Source of the DNA: Chitinophagales bacterium
Lineage (GTDB): Bacteria; Bacteroidota; Bacteroidia; Chitinophagales; LD1
DNA: 64,000 nucleotides
Direction: 5' to 3'
NCBI GenBank assembly: GCA_019638515.1
Contig: JAHBTS010000001.1
Coordinates: 620,001 to 684,000 of the forward strand
Of this stretch, positions 37,229-46,944 are shown in pieces. Position numbers and translations under genes: made by a program. The notes beneath the pieces were generated by a model. It ran no database searches and was not told the DNA's origin. It worked only from the letters and a program-made list of their open reading frames with translations. The stretch's first letter is position 1, and every line of letters begins with the position of its first letter.

Positions 37229-38629
37229 ATGAAACACATATCATTTGTATTATTACTGAGTTTGTTTGGGTTGGGCGCTTGTAAAAAAGATAAATTTAAT
37301 CCTGCCGATTCGCCCATTAAAACAGCGCAAACAACTCCTTGGCCCGAATGGATTTTTAAGCATTGGGTTTGGGAAGATGAAGGTACGCAACAAAGCGCCC
37401 AACAGTTGGTAGATGATTACTTGGCAAATGATATTCCGGTAGGTGCAATTATAGTTGATAGTCCGTGGGAAACAGGCTATAATACTTTTTCGTGGGACAA
37501 AACATTGTATCCCGATCCCAAAGGAATGGTGGATTATTTTCACTCTAAAGGGGTGCGTATGTTTCTTTGGATTACCGGTGTAATAAATGTAGATGCACAA
37601 CCTATGTATAGCGAGGCTGCTGCAAAAGGCTATTTCTTAACTAAAAGTGCGGCAGACACCACACCATTTGTTGCCAGTTGGTGGAAAGGAAATGGAAGCC
37701 CCATAGATTTTTACAATCCGGAGGCTGTAAATTGGTGGAAAGGAAAAGTGGATTCAATATTGGCAATTGGTATTGATGGTTGGAAAGTAGATGGCTCTGA
37801 TTTTAATATGCTATTTGGCAAGAATCCCTATTCGCGCGGGTTGGGCGCTGTTCCGAGCAGGATAGATTATTCACGGAAGTATTACAATTTCTTTCACGAT
37901 TATACCCGAGAGCGTTTAGGTATAGACAGGGTAAATACCACACGGCCTGTAGATACTTATCTAGGCTTGCAGGGTGTACAACTTTCTAATGCCGAAAATT
38001 TTTCTTTCAGCGATAAGGCAAATTGCTGGGCAGGTTGGGTTGGCGATCAAGACCCAGATTACAATGGCTTAAAAGTAGCATTGGATAATATGTATTTAAG
38101 CGCAGGCTATGGTTATTTATCGTTTGGCTCCGATATTGGCGGCTACCGCTCCGATGGTTCTTTGCCGCTCGGAAGAACAGAGGATATTTTTATTAGATGG
38201 GCACAGTTTGGTGCATTTTGCTCTATTATGGAAAATGGTGGAGGTGGAGAGCACCGCCCGTGGAAGTTTAGTGCTACTGCATTAAATGTATATAGAAAAT
38301 TTGCTAAGCTACACCATGCTATGATTCCTTATTTGCAAAGCACTGCTGATAGTGCATGGCGTTACAAAAAATCTATGTACACGTTTTTAGATAGAACTAC
38401 TTACCGCTATCAATTAGGGAAAGATGTGTTTGTGCAGCCAATTATGCAGGTTCCGGCAAATAATGTTACAATTCAGTTGCCGCCAGACGGTCGTTGGGTT
38501 TATTTGTTCGACAATACAAAAGTATATGATGGCGGTACTTCGGTAGCGCTAACTTTTCCTTACGAGGAGTTTCCTGTTTTTGTGCGCGAAGGAACAGCCG
38601 TTTTGGAATTGTTGAAGAAGGAATTGTAG
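37229..38629 (+). CDS. GH31-family glycoside hydrolase lipoprotein
   Basis: A 466-aa lipoprotein (lipobox GLGAC, Cys at about 18) with a GH31 (beta/alpha)8 catalytic domain. Diagnostic motifs: WPEWIFKHWVWEDEG at the start, the nucleophile Asp in GIDGWKVDGSDF, and the acid/base region SFGSDIGGYR. GH31 enzymes act on alpha-linked glucosides, xylosides or related sugars. At 466 aa it is shorter than typical GH31 (600-900 aa): the N-terminal beta-sandwich is missing and only a small C-terminal beta-domain remains. It resembles the short GH31 subgroups whose members cleave unusual alpha-linkages. It is convergent with the GH20 gene (5 bases apart). No SusC/SusD pair is in the window. Confidence 0.88.
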   Translation: MKHISFVLLLSLFGLGACKKDKFNPADSPIKTAQTTPWPEWIFKHWVWEDEGTQQSAQQLVDDYLANDIPVGAIIVDSPWETGYNTFSWDKTLYPDPKGMVDYFHSKGVRMFLWITGVINVDAQPMYSEAAAKGYFLTKSAADTTPFVASWWKGNGSPIDFYNPEAVNWWKGKVDSILAIGIDGWKVDGSDFNMLFGKNPYSRGLGAVPSRIDYSRKYYNFFHDYTRERLGIDRVNTTRPVDTYLGLQGVQLSNAENFSFSDKANCWAGWVGDQDPDYNGLKVALDNMYLSAGYGYLSFGSDIGGYRSDGSLPLGRTEDIFIRWAQFGAFCSIMENGGGGEHRPWKFSATALNVYRKFAKLHHAMIPYLQSTADSAWRYKKSMYTFLDRTTYRYQLGKDVFVQPIMQVPANNVTIQLPPDGRWVYLFDNTKVYDGGTSVALTFPYEEFPVFVREGTAVLELLKKEL

Positions 38630-38634
38630 CAGAT

Positions 38635-40101
38635 TTACTGCGGATTCAATAGCAGTTGTAGGCGTCTTTCAAAGTCTTTAAAATCTTTTTGGTGGCTCCA
38701 CAGCGCTTCGCTTATGGCAGCTAAACGCGGCATTATTTGATGCAAAAGTTGCTGCTCGGTAGCAATGTGTTCTGTCCATACGGCAGCTTCGCCACCAATA
38801 ATAAACTGCCTTGCCTGTGGTGAAAGATGTTTGCTGTATGGCGTAAAACAATAAGTTTTTTTAAGCGGAGTGTACACCATCCATTTACCATTCTTTTTAT
38901 CTTGAATGTTTTGCGGATAATCGAAATAGCAATATAAACGCGGTGCCATAATTGCTTGCTTTCCCAACTTGGTAGCTTTATTTCCTGCGGCTTTGCTCTT
39001 CCAACTCATAACTACTACACTATCGGAAACATAACCACGCATTACTTCGCCCCATGCTATTATTCTTTTCCCTTTTTGAGTAAGGTGTTTTTCAATTTCT
39101 TGAATTATGTAAGCATGTACTGCGGTGTAATTTTTCAGTTTTTTTTCTTGCATAAGTTGCTGCACGAATAGACTCTGCTGCCATTGGGTTTTAGGAACCT
39201 CATCGCCACCGATATGAATAAATTTAGATGGGAAAATTTCACATACTTCGTTTAATACATTCTTGAAAAATTGAAGCGTAGAATCGGTTGGGCAAAGTAT
39301 ATCGTTTTTTATGCCCCAAGTATTTGGAACTTCAATAGCGTTTCGATGGCAACTTAAAAATGGATATGCTGCGATTGCTGCAGAGGCGTGCCCGGGCATT
39401 TCAATTTCCGGTATAATTTCTACACCGTTTAGCGTAGCGTAGGATACAATTTCTCTAAGATCATCTTGTGTAAAAAAGCCACCGTAGTTGCTGCCATCTT
39501 TCTCTTTTCGCCAAGCACCAATTTGGGTAAGGAGCGGGTATTGTTTTATTTCAATACGCCAACCTTGGTCATCGGTTAAATGGAGGTGCAGCGTATTCAT
39601 CTTTAAAGAAGCCAACAAGGCAATGTATTGCTTCACAATTGTTTTGTTGAAGAAATGGCGACTTACATCCAAGTGCATGGCGCGGTATGGGAAAAGTGGC
39701 TTGTCTATTACTTCGCAGCCGATAAAGGTGTTGTTTTTTGAATTGAAATTTTGCAGCAATGTGTGTAGCGCATACAGTTGAGCGGCTTTACAGGAGGCTG
39801 AAATAAAAACGGTATCTGCTGTAACTTTAAGCCAATAGCTCTGGCTGTTTGAATCGGTGGATTGCAGGGAGAAGAGAATTACTCTTTTAGTGTTTTCGCC
39901 ACGCGGTAGTATGTGCGTAATAGCTTCTATTTTTTGTTGGATAAAAAAACTCTCATCATAGCCTACAATGCTTACTTGTTCATTAAGTAAAAATGATGTG
40001 TTGTTTTCTTTGTACGAAAGTGGCGCAGGAATAATGGCGTGTTGGGTTTTTGCAACTTTTGCAAAGAATACAAGAACAGAGAGCCATGCCAAAATGCGCA
40101 T
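38635..40101 (-). CDS. GH20 beta-N-acetylhexosaminidase
   Basis: A 488-aa exported enzyme that trims terminal GlcNAc/GalNAc from chitin, glycans or peptidoglycan fragments. Signal peptide (LAWLSVLVFFAKVAKTQ), GH20b N-terminal domain (about 20-135), then the catalytic barrel opening RAMHLDVSRHFF. The catalytic pair D300-E301 is in FIHIGGDEVPKTQW, using the substrate-assisted mechanism. HLHLTDDQGWRIEI and EIEMPGHA are typical. It follows the KUP gene with a 10-base gap on the same strand, so the two may be co-transcribed although functionally unrelated. Unlike the GH31 protein it has no lipobox. Confidence 0.95.
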   Translation of the reverse strand: MRILAWLSVLVFFAKVAKTQHAIIPAPLSYKENNTSFLLNEQVSIVGYDESFFIQQKIEAITHILPRGENTKRVILFSLQSTDSNSQSYWLKVTADTVFISASCKAAQLYALHTLLQNFNSKNNTFIGCEVIDKPLFPYRAMHLDVSRHFFNKTIVKQYIALLASLKMNTLHLHLTDDQGWRIEIKQYPLLTQIGAWRKEKDGSNYGGFFTQDDLREIVSYATLNGVEIIPEIEMPGHASAAIAAYPFLSCHRNAIEVPNTWGIKNDILCPTDSTLQFFKNVLNEVCEIFPSKFIHIGGDEVPKTQWQQSLFVQQLMQEKKLKNYTAVHAYIIQEIEKHLTQKGKRIIAWGEVMRGYVSDSVVVMSWKSKAAGNKATKLGKQAIMAPRLYCYFDYPQNIQDKKNGKWMVYTPLKKTYCFTPYSKHLSPQARQFIIGGEAAVWTEHIATEQQLLHQIMPRLAAISEALWSHQKDFKDFERRLQLLLNPQ

Positions 40102-40111
40102 AAGCAGTGGA

Positions 40112-42055
40112 TTAGCGGATACGTTCTAATTGAATTACACTAGATGGGGCAATTTTTATAGGTACCATTTCTTCTTCCATATTGGTAACATCTAACCCAA
40201 AATCTTCGGCAGTGCTTAGCGAAATAGATTTAATGAAGCGATAGCTTCTTACAATAAATTGCTCGTAAGGCGAAAGATTGTCATCGCTGGCTACATGTGA
40301 GTTGAGTAGTATAAATTTAAAATCGGCCGGGAAGCCGTATTTACGTAAACTCGGATAGTGGCTAACGGCATCTACTTCACCGCTTTTTACCATGTCTTCT
40401 ACAATTTTAGAAAACATAAGATTAACCTTATGCTCTATTTTAAAGCCAAATTTAAGCCCAATAAAAAAGCAGCGTTTGGGAATAAGTGTATCTACAAAAT
40501 AGGTAACGCCATAAGGCTCATTGGTAATATCAACATGCACAAACCAATAAGTATCGGCACGTTTAGGACGCTTTCTAAAAATGGAATAAATAATGTTTGA
40601 ATCTATATGGCTCTTGTCGTTGGCCATAGCCATATATACCAAGTTATTGGCCTCTTTAGGTAAACTATCGTCTTGCATTAAATCTTTTAGCATTGGGATG
40701 TAGTTTTTTATTTCTACAAACTCCGTATGTTTTTTACGCAGTAAGCGTGCTTGGTACAATACCCACATTACCAAAAAGAGTGCAGCGGCAATCATTACGG
40801 CAAACCAGCCTCCGTGGTAAAATTTAATAAGATTAGAAGTGAAGAAGGCTCCTTCTAACGGTAAGAAAATTAAAGGAATTCCAACTACCAACCACAATGC
40901 TCTGCGTTGAACACGCATAAGGTAGGTAAGCAATATGGTAGTCATAAGCATGTCAATGGTAATTGCAAGTCCGTAGGCGGCTTCCATGTTGGAAGACTCT
41001 CGGAATAACAGCACTACTACAATACAGCCGGCAAGCAAAAACCAGTTCATAAAAGGCAAATACATTTGCCCTTGGTGCGTGGTAGGATAAAGTACTTTTA
41101 AATTAGGCCATAGTTTTAGCTTCATAGCTTCATTTACCAACGAGAAAGTGCCCGAAATTAAAGCCTGGCTGGCTGTAATGGTGGCAAGTGTGGTAATGGT
41201 AATTCCAATAGGAATAAACCATTTGGGCATGAGGGCATAAAATGGGCTTGAGCCGCTATACATACTTCCTTCTTGCGTAATTAAAATAAGTGCGCCTTGC
41301 CCAAAATAGCATAGCAGCAAACAGGTAAGCACAAAGCCCCACGAAACTCTTATGTTTTGTTTACCACAATGACCCAAATCGCTGTAGAGCGCTTCGCCTC
41401 CGGTAGTACATAAAAACACGGCTCCCAAAAACCAAAAACCTCCAGGATAATGCGTAAGTAAATTAATGGCATAATATGGGTTGAGTGCTTCTATAATTTG
41501 CGGATACTTTACAATTTGAATGATGCCGAGTATGCCAATCATACTAAACCAAATAAGCATTACCGGTCCAAAAATGCCACCCACTACTTTAGTGCCGAAT
41601 TGCTGAAAAACAAAAAGCCCAATAAGTATAATAATAACAATAGGAACGGTTGGAATATCGGGATTAATTAAGCGCAAGCCCTCAATTGCCGAAGAAATAG
41701 TGATAGGCGGTGTAATAAAACCATCGGCAATCATGGTGGCACAGCCAATTATAGCAGGAATAATAGTCCATTTTACTTTGTATCTGCGCACCAATGCATA
41801 TAGCGCAAAAATGCCACCTTCGCCTTTGTTGTCGGCATTTAGTGCTAACCAAACATACTTTACAGTAGTAAGCAGTATGAGCGTCCATACAACACAACTC
41901 ATGCTCCCCAATACTAATTCTTTGGTAATTTGATGTCCGCTGTAAATAGCGTTGAGTACGTAAATGGGCGAAGTGCCAATGTCGCCAAAAATAATCCCTA
42001 AAGTAATTAGAACTCCTGCTGCTGAAAGGGCGTGGTGCCTATTGTCAGATGACAT
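40112..42055 (-). CDS. kup: KUP-family low-affinity potassium uptake protein
   Basis: A 647-aa inner-membrane K+/H+ symporter. The ATG at 42055 (MSSDNRHHALSAAG) is chosen; the frame extends to a TTG at 42082, which is unlikely. The motif GIIFGDIGTSPIYVL opens the first transmembrane helix, and about 12 helices fill residues 10-450, followed by a cytosolic C-terminal domain of about 190 residues (PKRADTYWFVHVDITNEPYG). FCTTGGEALYSDLGHCG and GQGALIL are family-typical. A minus-strand -7 promoter element lies at 42094. The GH20 gene follows by 10 bases. Confidence 0.94.
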   Translation of the reverse strand: MSSDNRHHALSAAGVLITLGIIFGDIGTSPIYVLNAIYSGHQITKELVLGSMSCVVWTLILLTTVKYVWLALNADNKGEGGIFALYALVRRYKVKWTIIPAIIGCATMIADGFITPPITISSAIEGLRLINPDIPTVPIVIIILIGLFVFQQFGTKVVGGIFGPVMLIWFSMIGILGIIQIVKYPQIIEALNPYYAINLLTHYPGGFWFLGAVFLCTTGGEALYSDLGHCGKQNIRVSWGFVLTCLLLCYFGQGALILITQEGSMYSGSSPFYALMPKWFIPIGITITTLATITASQALISGTFSLVNEAMKLKLWPNLKVLYPTTHQGQMYLPFMNWFLLAGCIVVVLLFRESSNMEAAYGLAITIDMLMTTILLTYLMRVQRRALWLVVGIPLIFLPLEGAFFTSNLIKFYHGGWFAVMIAAALFLVMWVLYQARLLRKKHTEFVEIKNYIPMLKDLMQDDSLPKEANNLVYMAMANDKSHIDSNIIYSIFRKRPKRADTYWFVHVDITNEPYGVTYFVDTLIPKRCFFIGLKFGFKIEHKVNLMFSKIVEDMVKSGEVDAVSHYPSLRKYGFPADFKFILLNSHVASDDNLSPYEQFIVRSYRFIKSISLSTAEDFGLDVTNMEEEMVPIKIAPSSVIQLERIR

Positions 42056-42093
42056 GTATGTATTTTTATTGTTTAGCTGCAACTATGTAAATA

Positions 42094-42101
42094 CAAATGT
42101 A
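42094..42101 (-). promoter_or_regulatory. -7 element of the kup promoter
   Basis: On the minus strand TACATTTG matches TAnnTTTG, 39 bases above the ATG at 42055. It places the transcription start near 42087, which supports the ATG over the TTG at 42082. Confidence 0.5.
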
Positions 42102-42281
42102 TATTCTACAATGAATATGTATGTCGGAAAGACTTAAAAAATCTATCCACAGTTTGTTTAGTAATACAATTTGTAGGTGTAAGTAAATAGTGCGGGGGTG
42201 CTAAGTCAAGCAATTACAGTTGTTTTTTTATGAAAAATTGAAAGTATTGAGCATGTATTTTTTATTTCCAATTAGCTTGTT

Positions 42282-42289
42282 TACGTTTG
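42282..42289 (+). promoter_or_regulatory. -7 element of the murF-alr promoter
   Basis: TACGTTTG matches TAnnTTTG only 7 bases before the ATG at 42296. If used, transcription would begin at or next to the start codon, giving a leaderless or nearly leaderless mRNA. It also argues against the TTG start at 42287. Confidence 0.45.
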
Positions 42290-42295
42290 GCATCT

Positions 42296-44791
42296 ATGCT
42301 CTCTATTGCTCAAATTGTTGCCGTTACAAAGGCAAAAGTCCTCCAACAAGGTGCTTCTGAAACTGAAATAAAATATTTAATAACCGATAGCCGTAAAATA
42401 GTTTCGGCACAAGATTCATTATTTTTTGCCATTGCGGGAACACGCTTAGATGGACACGAATACATATCGGAGCTGTATGCAAAAGGCGTGAGGGTATTTG
42501 TGGTAAGCAAAAAAGTAGAAGTAGAACCGTTTGAGCAAGCGCATTTTTTGCAAGTAAAAGACGTGGTGGAAGCATTGCAAAAAATAGCAGCTTACCATCG
42601 GTTAAAGTTCGAGTATCCGGTAGTTGGCATTACAGGCAGTAATGGAAAAACCATTGTAAAGGAATGGCTCTATCAATTACTGCACCCCAATTTTAATATA
42701 GTGCGCAGCCCCAAGAGTTTCAATTCTCAAATTGGCGTTCCGCTTTCGCTCTGGCAAATGAGTAACAGCCACAATTTGGCACTTATAGAAGCGGGTATTT
42801 CGGAGCCGGGCGAAATGGATAAACTCGAAAAAATAATAAAGCCCAACATTGGCGTATTTACCAATATTGGCGATGCTCACAGCGAAGGATTTTTAAATAA
42901 AAGGCATAAAACAAAAGAGAAGTTAAAGTTGTTTATGCACAGCAATGTTTTGGTGTATTGTAAAGACCATGCCGAAGTAAATGCTGCTATTGCCGAAGTG
43001 AATGCGTTAAACAATGGCATCAAAACTTTTTCGTGGAGCATACATTCCGATGCCGATTTAAAAGTTACCAGTGTATTGCATGCCAAGCATTCCACCTTTA
43101 TTTCGTGCTATTACAACAAACGCAATTTCGATTTTGAAATTCCTTTTTCCGATAAAGCATCTGTGGAAAATGCACTGCACTGCGCTGCCGTAATGCTGTT
43201 GCTCGAAGTAGATATGGATGCCATTGCAGAGCGCATGAAGAAACTCACGCGTATTTCTATGCGCTTGGAAATGAAGGAAGGAATCAACAACTGCCAAATA
43301 GTAAACGATAGCTACAATTCAGATATTGGCTCTTTAAAAATTGCAGTAGATTTTTTGAATCAGCAAACACAGCAACCCAAGCACACACTTATTCTTTCCG
43401 ATATTTTGCAAAGTGGCGAAGGTGAGTTTGAACTTTATGAGCAAGTAGCCAAGCTTATTTCAGAATCAAAAATTACCAGATTTATTGGTGTAGGTACAGC
43501 GCTTACAAGGCAGCGGAAATTGTTTGAAAAAAATCCTGAAGTGCAGACGGCATTTTATGCCAATACAGAAATGTTTTTGAAGTCCTTCGATATGTCTCTT
43601 TTTCAACACGAAATAATTCTATTAAAGGCCGCCCGAAAATTTCGCTTTGAGGTAATATCGAAACTGCTTGAAAAGAAGGCACACGAAACAGTACTTGAAA
43701 TTAACCTGAATGCACTCTCGCATAATTTAAAAGCCTACCAAAGTGTATTGAAGAAAGGTACAAAGGTAATGTGCATGGTAAAAGCTTTTGCCTATGGCAG
43801 TGGTAGCTACGAAGTTGCCAATGTGCTGCAATTTAGCAGGGTAGATTATTTGGCTGTGGCATATACCGATGAGGGAATTGAGTTGCGTAGAAATGGCATT
43901 ACACTTCCCATGATGGTAATGAATCCCGAGCAGCGAAGTTTTGAATCTATGATGCTGCACAAGCTTGAGCCGGATTTGTATAACCATCGAATTTTCGATA
44001 CATTTTTAGAAACGTTGGAACTGGTTCAATCTAAGAGTAGCGAGCCTTTTCCTGTGCACATTGAGTTAGAAACAGGTATGAATCGGTTGGGTTTTAATGA
44101 AGATGAAATTGAATTGCTGCTCCACAAACTGAGTACACAAAAGCAGTTGAGAGTGGCTTCAATATTTTCGCACTTAGCTGCTAGCGAAAACCCGGATGAA
44201 GATGCGTTTACAAAGCAGCAAATAGAGCGCTTTAAAAAGAATGCGGGAAGAATAGTTGCAGCACTTCCATATAAGCCATTGCTGCATATTTTGAATTCGA
44301 GTGGCATAAGCCGCCACACTGCAGCACAGTTTGATATGGTGCGCTTGGGAATTGGCTTGTATGGTGTTGATGAAAATGCTACAATGCAAAAAAAGCTAAT
44401 GCCTGTAAGTACACTAAAAACAACTATTTCACAAATAAAGCATTTAAAGAAAGGAGAATCTGTTGGCTATGGAAGAACAGAAAAGGCAACACAAGATATA
44501 ACTATTGCTACTGTTGCCATTGGTTATGCCGATGGATTGAGCCGCAAATTGGGAAATGGCAACTACGCCATGTTGGTGAGTGGGAAACTAGCACCCGTAA
44601 TTGGAAGGATTTGTATGGATATGGCTATGTTGAATATTACAGATATTCCGGAGGCACAGGAAGGCGATGAAGTAATTGTGTTTGGCGCTGCACTCCCTGT
44701 TCAGCAGATGGCAGCAGCTGCACAAACTATTCCGTACGAGATTTTTACCGGTATATCACAGCGCGTAAAACGCGTGTATTTTCAAGAGTAG
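42296..44791 (+). CDS. MurF-Alr fusion: D-Ala-D-Ala-adding ligase and alanine racemase
   Basis: One 831-aa protein doing two cytosolic steps of peptidoglycan precursor synthesis: racemising L-Ala to D-Ala and joining D-Ala-D-Ala to the UDP-MurNAc-tripeptide. The MurF half (1-about 455) has the Mur ATP loop GITGSNGKT (about 111-119) and INNCQIVNDSYNSDIGSL. The Alr half (about 465-831) has the PLP Lys at about 496 in VKAFAYGSG, and IGYADGLSRKLGNG and GRICMDMAMLNIT near the end. This fusion is widespread in Bacteroidota. In MurF the usual 'GNGKTTTK' is GNGKTIVK here. It is followed after 50 bases by the GT39-like gene, which has its own promoter. Confidence 0.95.
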   Translation: MLSIAQIVAVTKAKVLQQGASETEIKYLITDSRKIVSAQDSLFFAIAGTRLDGHEYISELYAKGVRVFVVSKKVEVEPFEQAHFLQVKDVVEALQKIAAYHRLKFEYPVVGITGSNGKTIVKEWLYQLLHPNFNIVRSPKSFNSQIGVPLSLWQMSNSHNLALIEAGISEPGEMDKLEKIIKPNIGVFTNIGDAHSEGFLNKRHKTKEKLKLFMHSNVLVYCKDHAEVNAAIAEVNALNNGIKTFSWSIHSDADLKVTSVLHAKHSTFISCYYNKRNFDFEIPFSDKASVENALHCAAVMLLLEVDMDAIAERMKKLTRISMRLEMKEGINNCQIVNDSYNSDIGSLKIAVDFLNQQTQQPKHTLILSDILQSGEGEFELYEQVAKLISESKITRFIGVGTALTRQRKLFEKNPEVQTAFYANTEMFLKSFDMSLFQHEIILLKAARKFRFEVISKLLEKKAHETVLEINLNALSHNLKAYQSVLKKGTKVMCMVKAFAYGSGSYEVANVLQFSRVDYLAVAYTDEGIELRRNGITLPMMVMNPEQRSFESMMLHKLEPDLYNHRIFDTFLETLELVQSKSSEPFPVHIELETGMNRLGFNEDEIELLLHKLSTQKQLRVASIFSHLAASENPDEDAFTKQQIERFKKNAGRIVAALPYKPLLHILNSSGISRHTAAQFDMVRLGIGLYGVDENATMQKKLMPVSTLKTTISQIKHLKKGESVGYGRTEKATQDITIATVAIGYADGLSRKLGNGNYAMLVSGKLAPVIGRICMDMAMLNITDIPEAQEGDEVIVFGAALPVQQMAAAAQTIPYEIFTGISQRVKRVYFQE

Positions 44792-44796
44792 TTTTA

Positions 44797-44822
44797 TTGG
44801 TTAGTTAGTTTTTTTACGTTTG
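44797..44822 (+). promoter_or_regulatory. Promoter of the GT39-like/MazG unit
   Basis: TTG (44797-44799) and TACGTTTG (44815-44822) are spaced 15 bases apart, with the ATG at 44842. The -7 octamer is identical to those at 33867 and 42282. Confidence 0.55.
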
Positions 44823-44841
44823 TATCTATTCACTTTTTCGC

Positions 44842-46914
44842 ATGGCAAAACAACATACTGCAAAACCTACTGCACATAAAACTATTTTTCAACCACTGGA
44901 ATCGTTTCTGCCGGAGGCATTAGGTAAAAAAATATTCTTGGGTTTGGCACTTGCATTGGGTATTACAATGTGGTGGGTAAGTAAAGATTATGGTATTACG
45001 GGCGATGAAAATTACCACCGCGTTTACGGACACCATGTAATGGATTTTTACCTTACACTGGGTAAAGATACTACTGCTACTACGCAATATGGCGCTATTG
45101 ATTCTCTTATGCGTTTGTATGGTGGATTTTACGATGGTACGGCTTCTGTATTGGCAACTAAGGTTTTTAAAGACAGTGATGAATGGCGTGTTCGCCACGG
45201 TTGGAACTCAATTTTAGGTTGGCTGGCAATGGTTTTTACGGGCTTGGTAGTGGTGGAAATTGCAGGCTGGCAAGCCGGTATAATAGCGCTTGTGTTTATG
45301 GCTTGTTCGCCACGGTTTTTAGGCGAAAGCATGAATAATCCAAAAGATATTCCGCTGGCAATGGGTTATGTGTTGGCATACTTTTTCATGATTAAGTTTT
45401 GGAAAAATATACAAAGCCCCAATTGGAAACTGGCGGTGGGCTTAGGTTTAAGTATTGGCGTGGCAATGGGGATAAGAATAGGCGGTTTGTTGCTTATTCC
45501 TTATTTTTTACTCTTTTATGGATTGTACTTTTTACAATTTCATAAGTTGAGCGAGTTGTTTTCTGCCGAAGGCTTTAAGCGCATTGTGATGCCGAGTTTT
45601 AAATGGGTGCTATTGGCCGTGCCGTTGGCGTATTTCAGCTCCTTGTTGTTTTGGCCGTTTGGTTTAGTAAAACCTTTTGCCAATCCGCTATTCACTTTAG
45701 AGTATATGAGTAAGTTTCCTGTAAACATTCGCATATTGTTTGAAGGGAAATATATGGGCAGTACCGAAGTACCTTGGTATTATATTCCTAAATGGTTTTT
45801 AATAAGTACGCCAATTGTAATTTTATTGGCACTGTTGGCTTCATTGGCAGTTGTGAAGTACTACAAACAAGCAGGTAAGCAGTTGTTTATTGGGTTCTTG
45901 TTTTTTACACTGGTGTTTCCAATTGCTTATGTTATCTATAAAAAAAGTGCATTGTACGACACCATGCGCCACCTCTTTTTTGTGTATCCAAGTTTGGTGA
46001 TGTTGGCTGCAATTGCAGTAGATTATTTCATAAATAAACTGCCTAAAGCAGGCAAATTTGTTGTAATTGGAGGCACTGCATTGTTATTGTTGTTGCCCAT
46101 CAGGCATATAGTAGCAAACCATCCTAACCAGTATGTTTATTTTAATGAAATAGTTGGCGGCATGCAAGGTGCTTATGGCAATTATGAATTAGATTATTAC
46201 ATGAACTCCGTGAAGCAATGTGCAGATTGGATAAAAGCACAGAACTATAAGGGCACGGCAGAGAAAAAAACAACCATTTTTACGAATGCTGCAGATCCTA
46301 CTTATCAGTATTTTATCAACGATACGCCAACGGTTGCAACCAATTATACGCGCTATGGCGAACGAATTGATAAGGATGCCGACTATTTTATTTTCTATAA
46401 CAGGTTTATTGATAGAACAATTTTGCAAGCCAATGCTTTCCCTCCCGAGCAGAGTGCATTTGTGGTGAAGGTTGATGATTGCCCGATTGCATGTGTGGTA
46501 AAACATACCGATAGAAACGATTTCTTGGGTAGCAAGGCTTTACAACAAGGCGATATGAACGGAGCTATTTCCTTATTGGAAGGCTATGCTAAAAAGTACC
46601 AACGAAACGAAGCTGTATGGACAAATCTTGGATTGGCATATCTTAATGTAAGCCGATGGGACGATGCAATTCGTTCCTTGAATGCAGCCTTGCAGGTGTA
46701 TCCTGATAATACCAATGCTGCTTATTATTTGGGCTTGGCATACTTCTATAAAGGCGATGCCACCACTGCTGCAAACGTGCTTACTAACTTGGTGAATACG
46801 CAACCATATTTTGCCGGAGCTTACCAAGTGCTGGCTGCTTGCTACGAAAAAATGGGCAATAAAAATCAAGCAGATTATTACATGAATATCTACCGCCAAT
46901 TAGGTGGAAGATAG
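44842..46914 (+). CDS. GT39-like membrane glycosyltransferase fused to TPR repeats
   Basis: A 690-aa integral membrane protein. The first helix is followed by the acidic pair GDENYH (D55-E56), as in the first loop of GT-C enzymes (GT39/ArnT) that use lipid-linked sugar donors. About ten hydrophobic helices fill residues 30-420. Residues about 425-560 form a soluble periplasmic-type domain (DEYYM, KKTTIFTNAADPTYQYF), and about 570-690 contain three TPR-like units (AVWTNLGLAYLNVSRWDDA). The family transfers sugars to proteins or lipids at the outer face of the inner membrane; donor and acceptor are unknown. The GT assignment rests on topology and the DE motif only. The MazG gene follows by 30 bases. 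Confidence 0.7.
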   Translation: MAKQHTAKPTAHKTIFQPLESFLPEALGKKIFLGLALALGITMWWVSKDYGITGDENYHRVYGHHVMDFYLTLGKDTTATTQYGAIDSLMRLYGGFYDGTASVLATKVFKDSDEWRVRHGWNSILGWLAMVFTGLVVVEIAGWQAGIIALVFMACSPRFLGESMNNPKDIPLAMGYVLAYFFMIKFWKNIQSPNWKLAVGLGLSIGVAMGIRIGGLLLIPYFLLFYGLYFLQFHKLSELFSAEGFKRIVMPSFKWVLLAVPLAYFSSLLFWPFGLVKPFANPLFTLEYMSKFPVNIRILFEGKYMGSTEVPWYYIPKWFLISTPIVILLALLASLAVVKYYKQAGKQLFIGFLFFTLVFPIAYVIYKKSALYDTMRHLFFVYPSLVMLAAIAVDYFINKLPKAGKFVVIGGTALLLLLPIRHIVANHPNQYVYFNEIVGGMQGAYGNYELDYYMNSVKQCADWIKAQNYKGTAEKKTTIFTNAADPTYQYFINDTPTVATNYTRYGERIDKDADYFIFYNRFIDRTILQANAFPPEQSAFVVKVDDCPIACVVKHTDRNDFLGSKALQQGDMNGAISLLEGYAKKYQRNEAVWTNLGLAYLNVSRWDDAIRSLNAALQVYPDNTNAAYYLGLAYFYKGDATTAANVLTNLVNTQPYFAGAYQVLAACYEKMGNKNQADYYMNIYRQLGGR

Positions 46915-46944
46915 TAGTGCTTTACCAAACTAAACATTGTTGAA

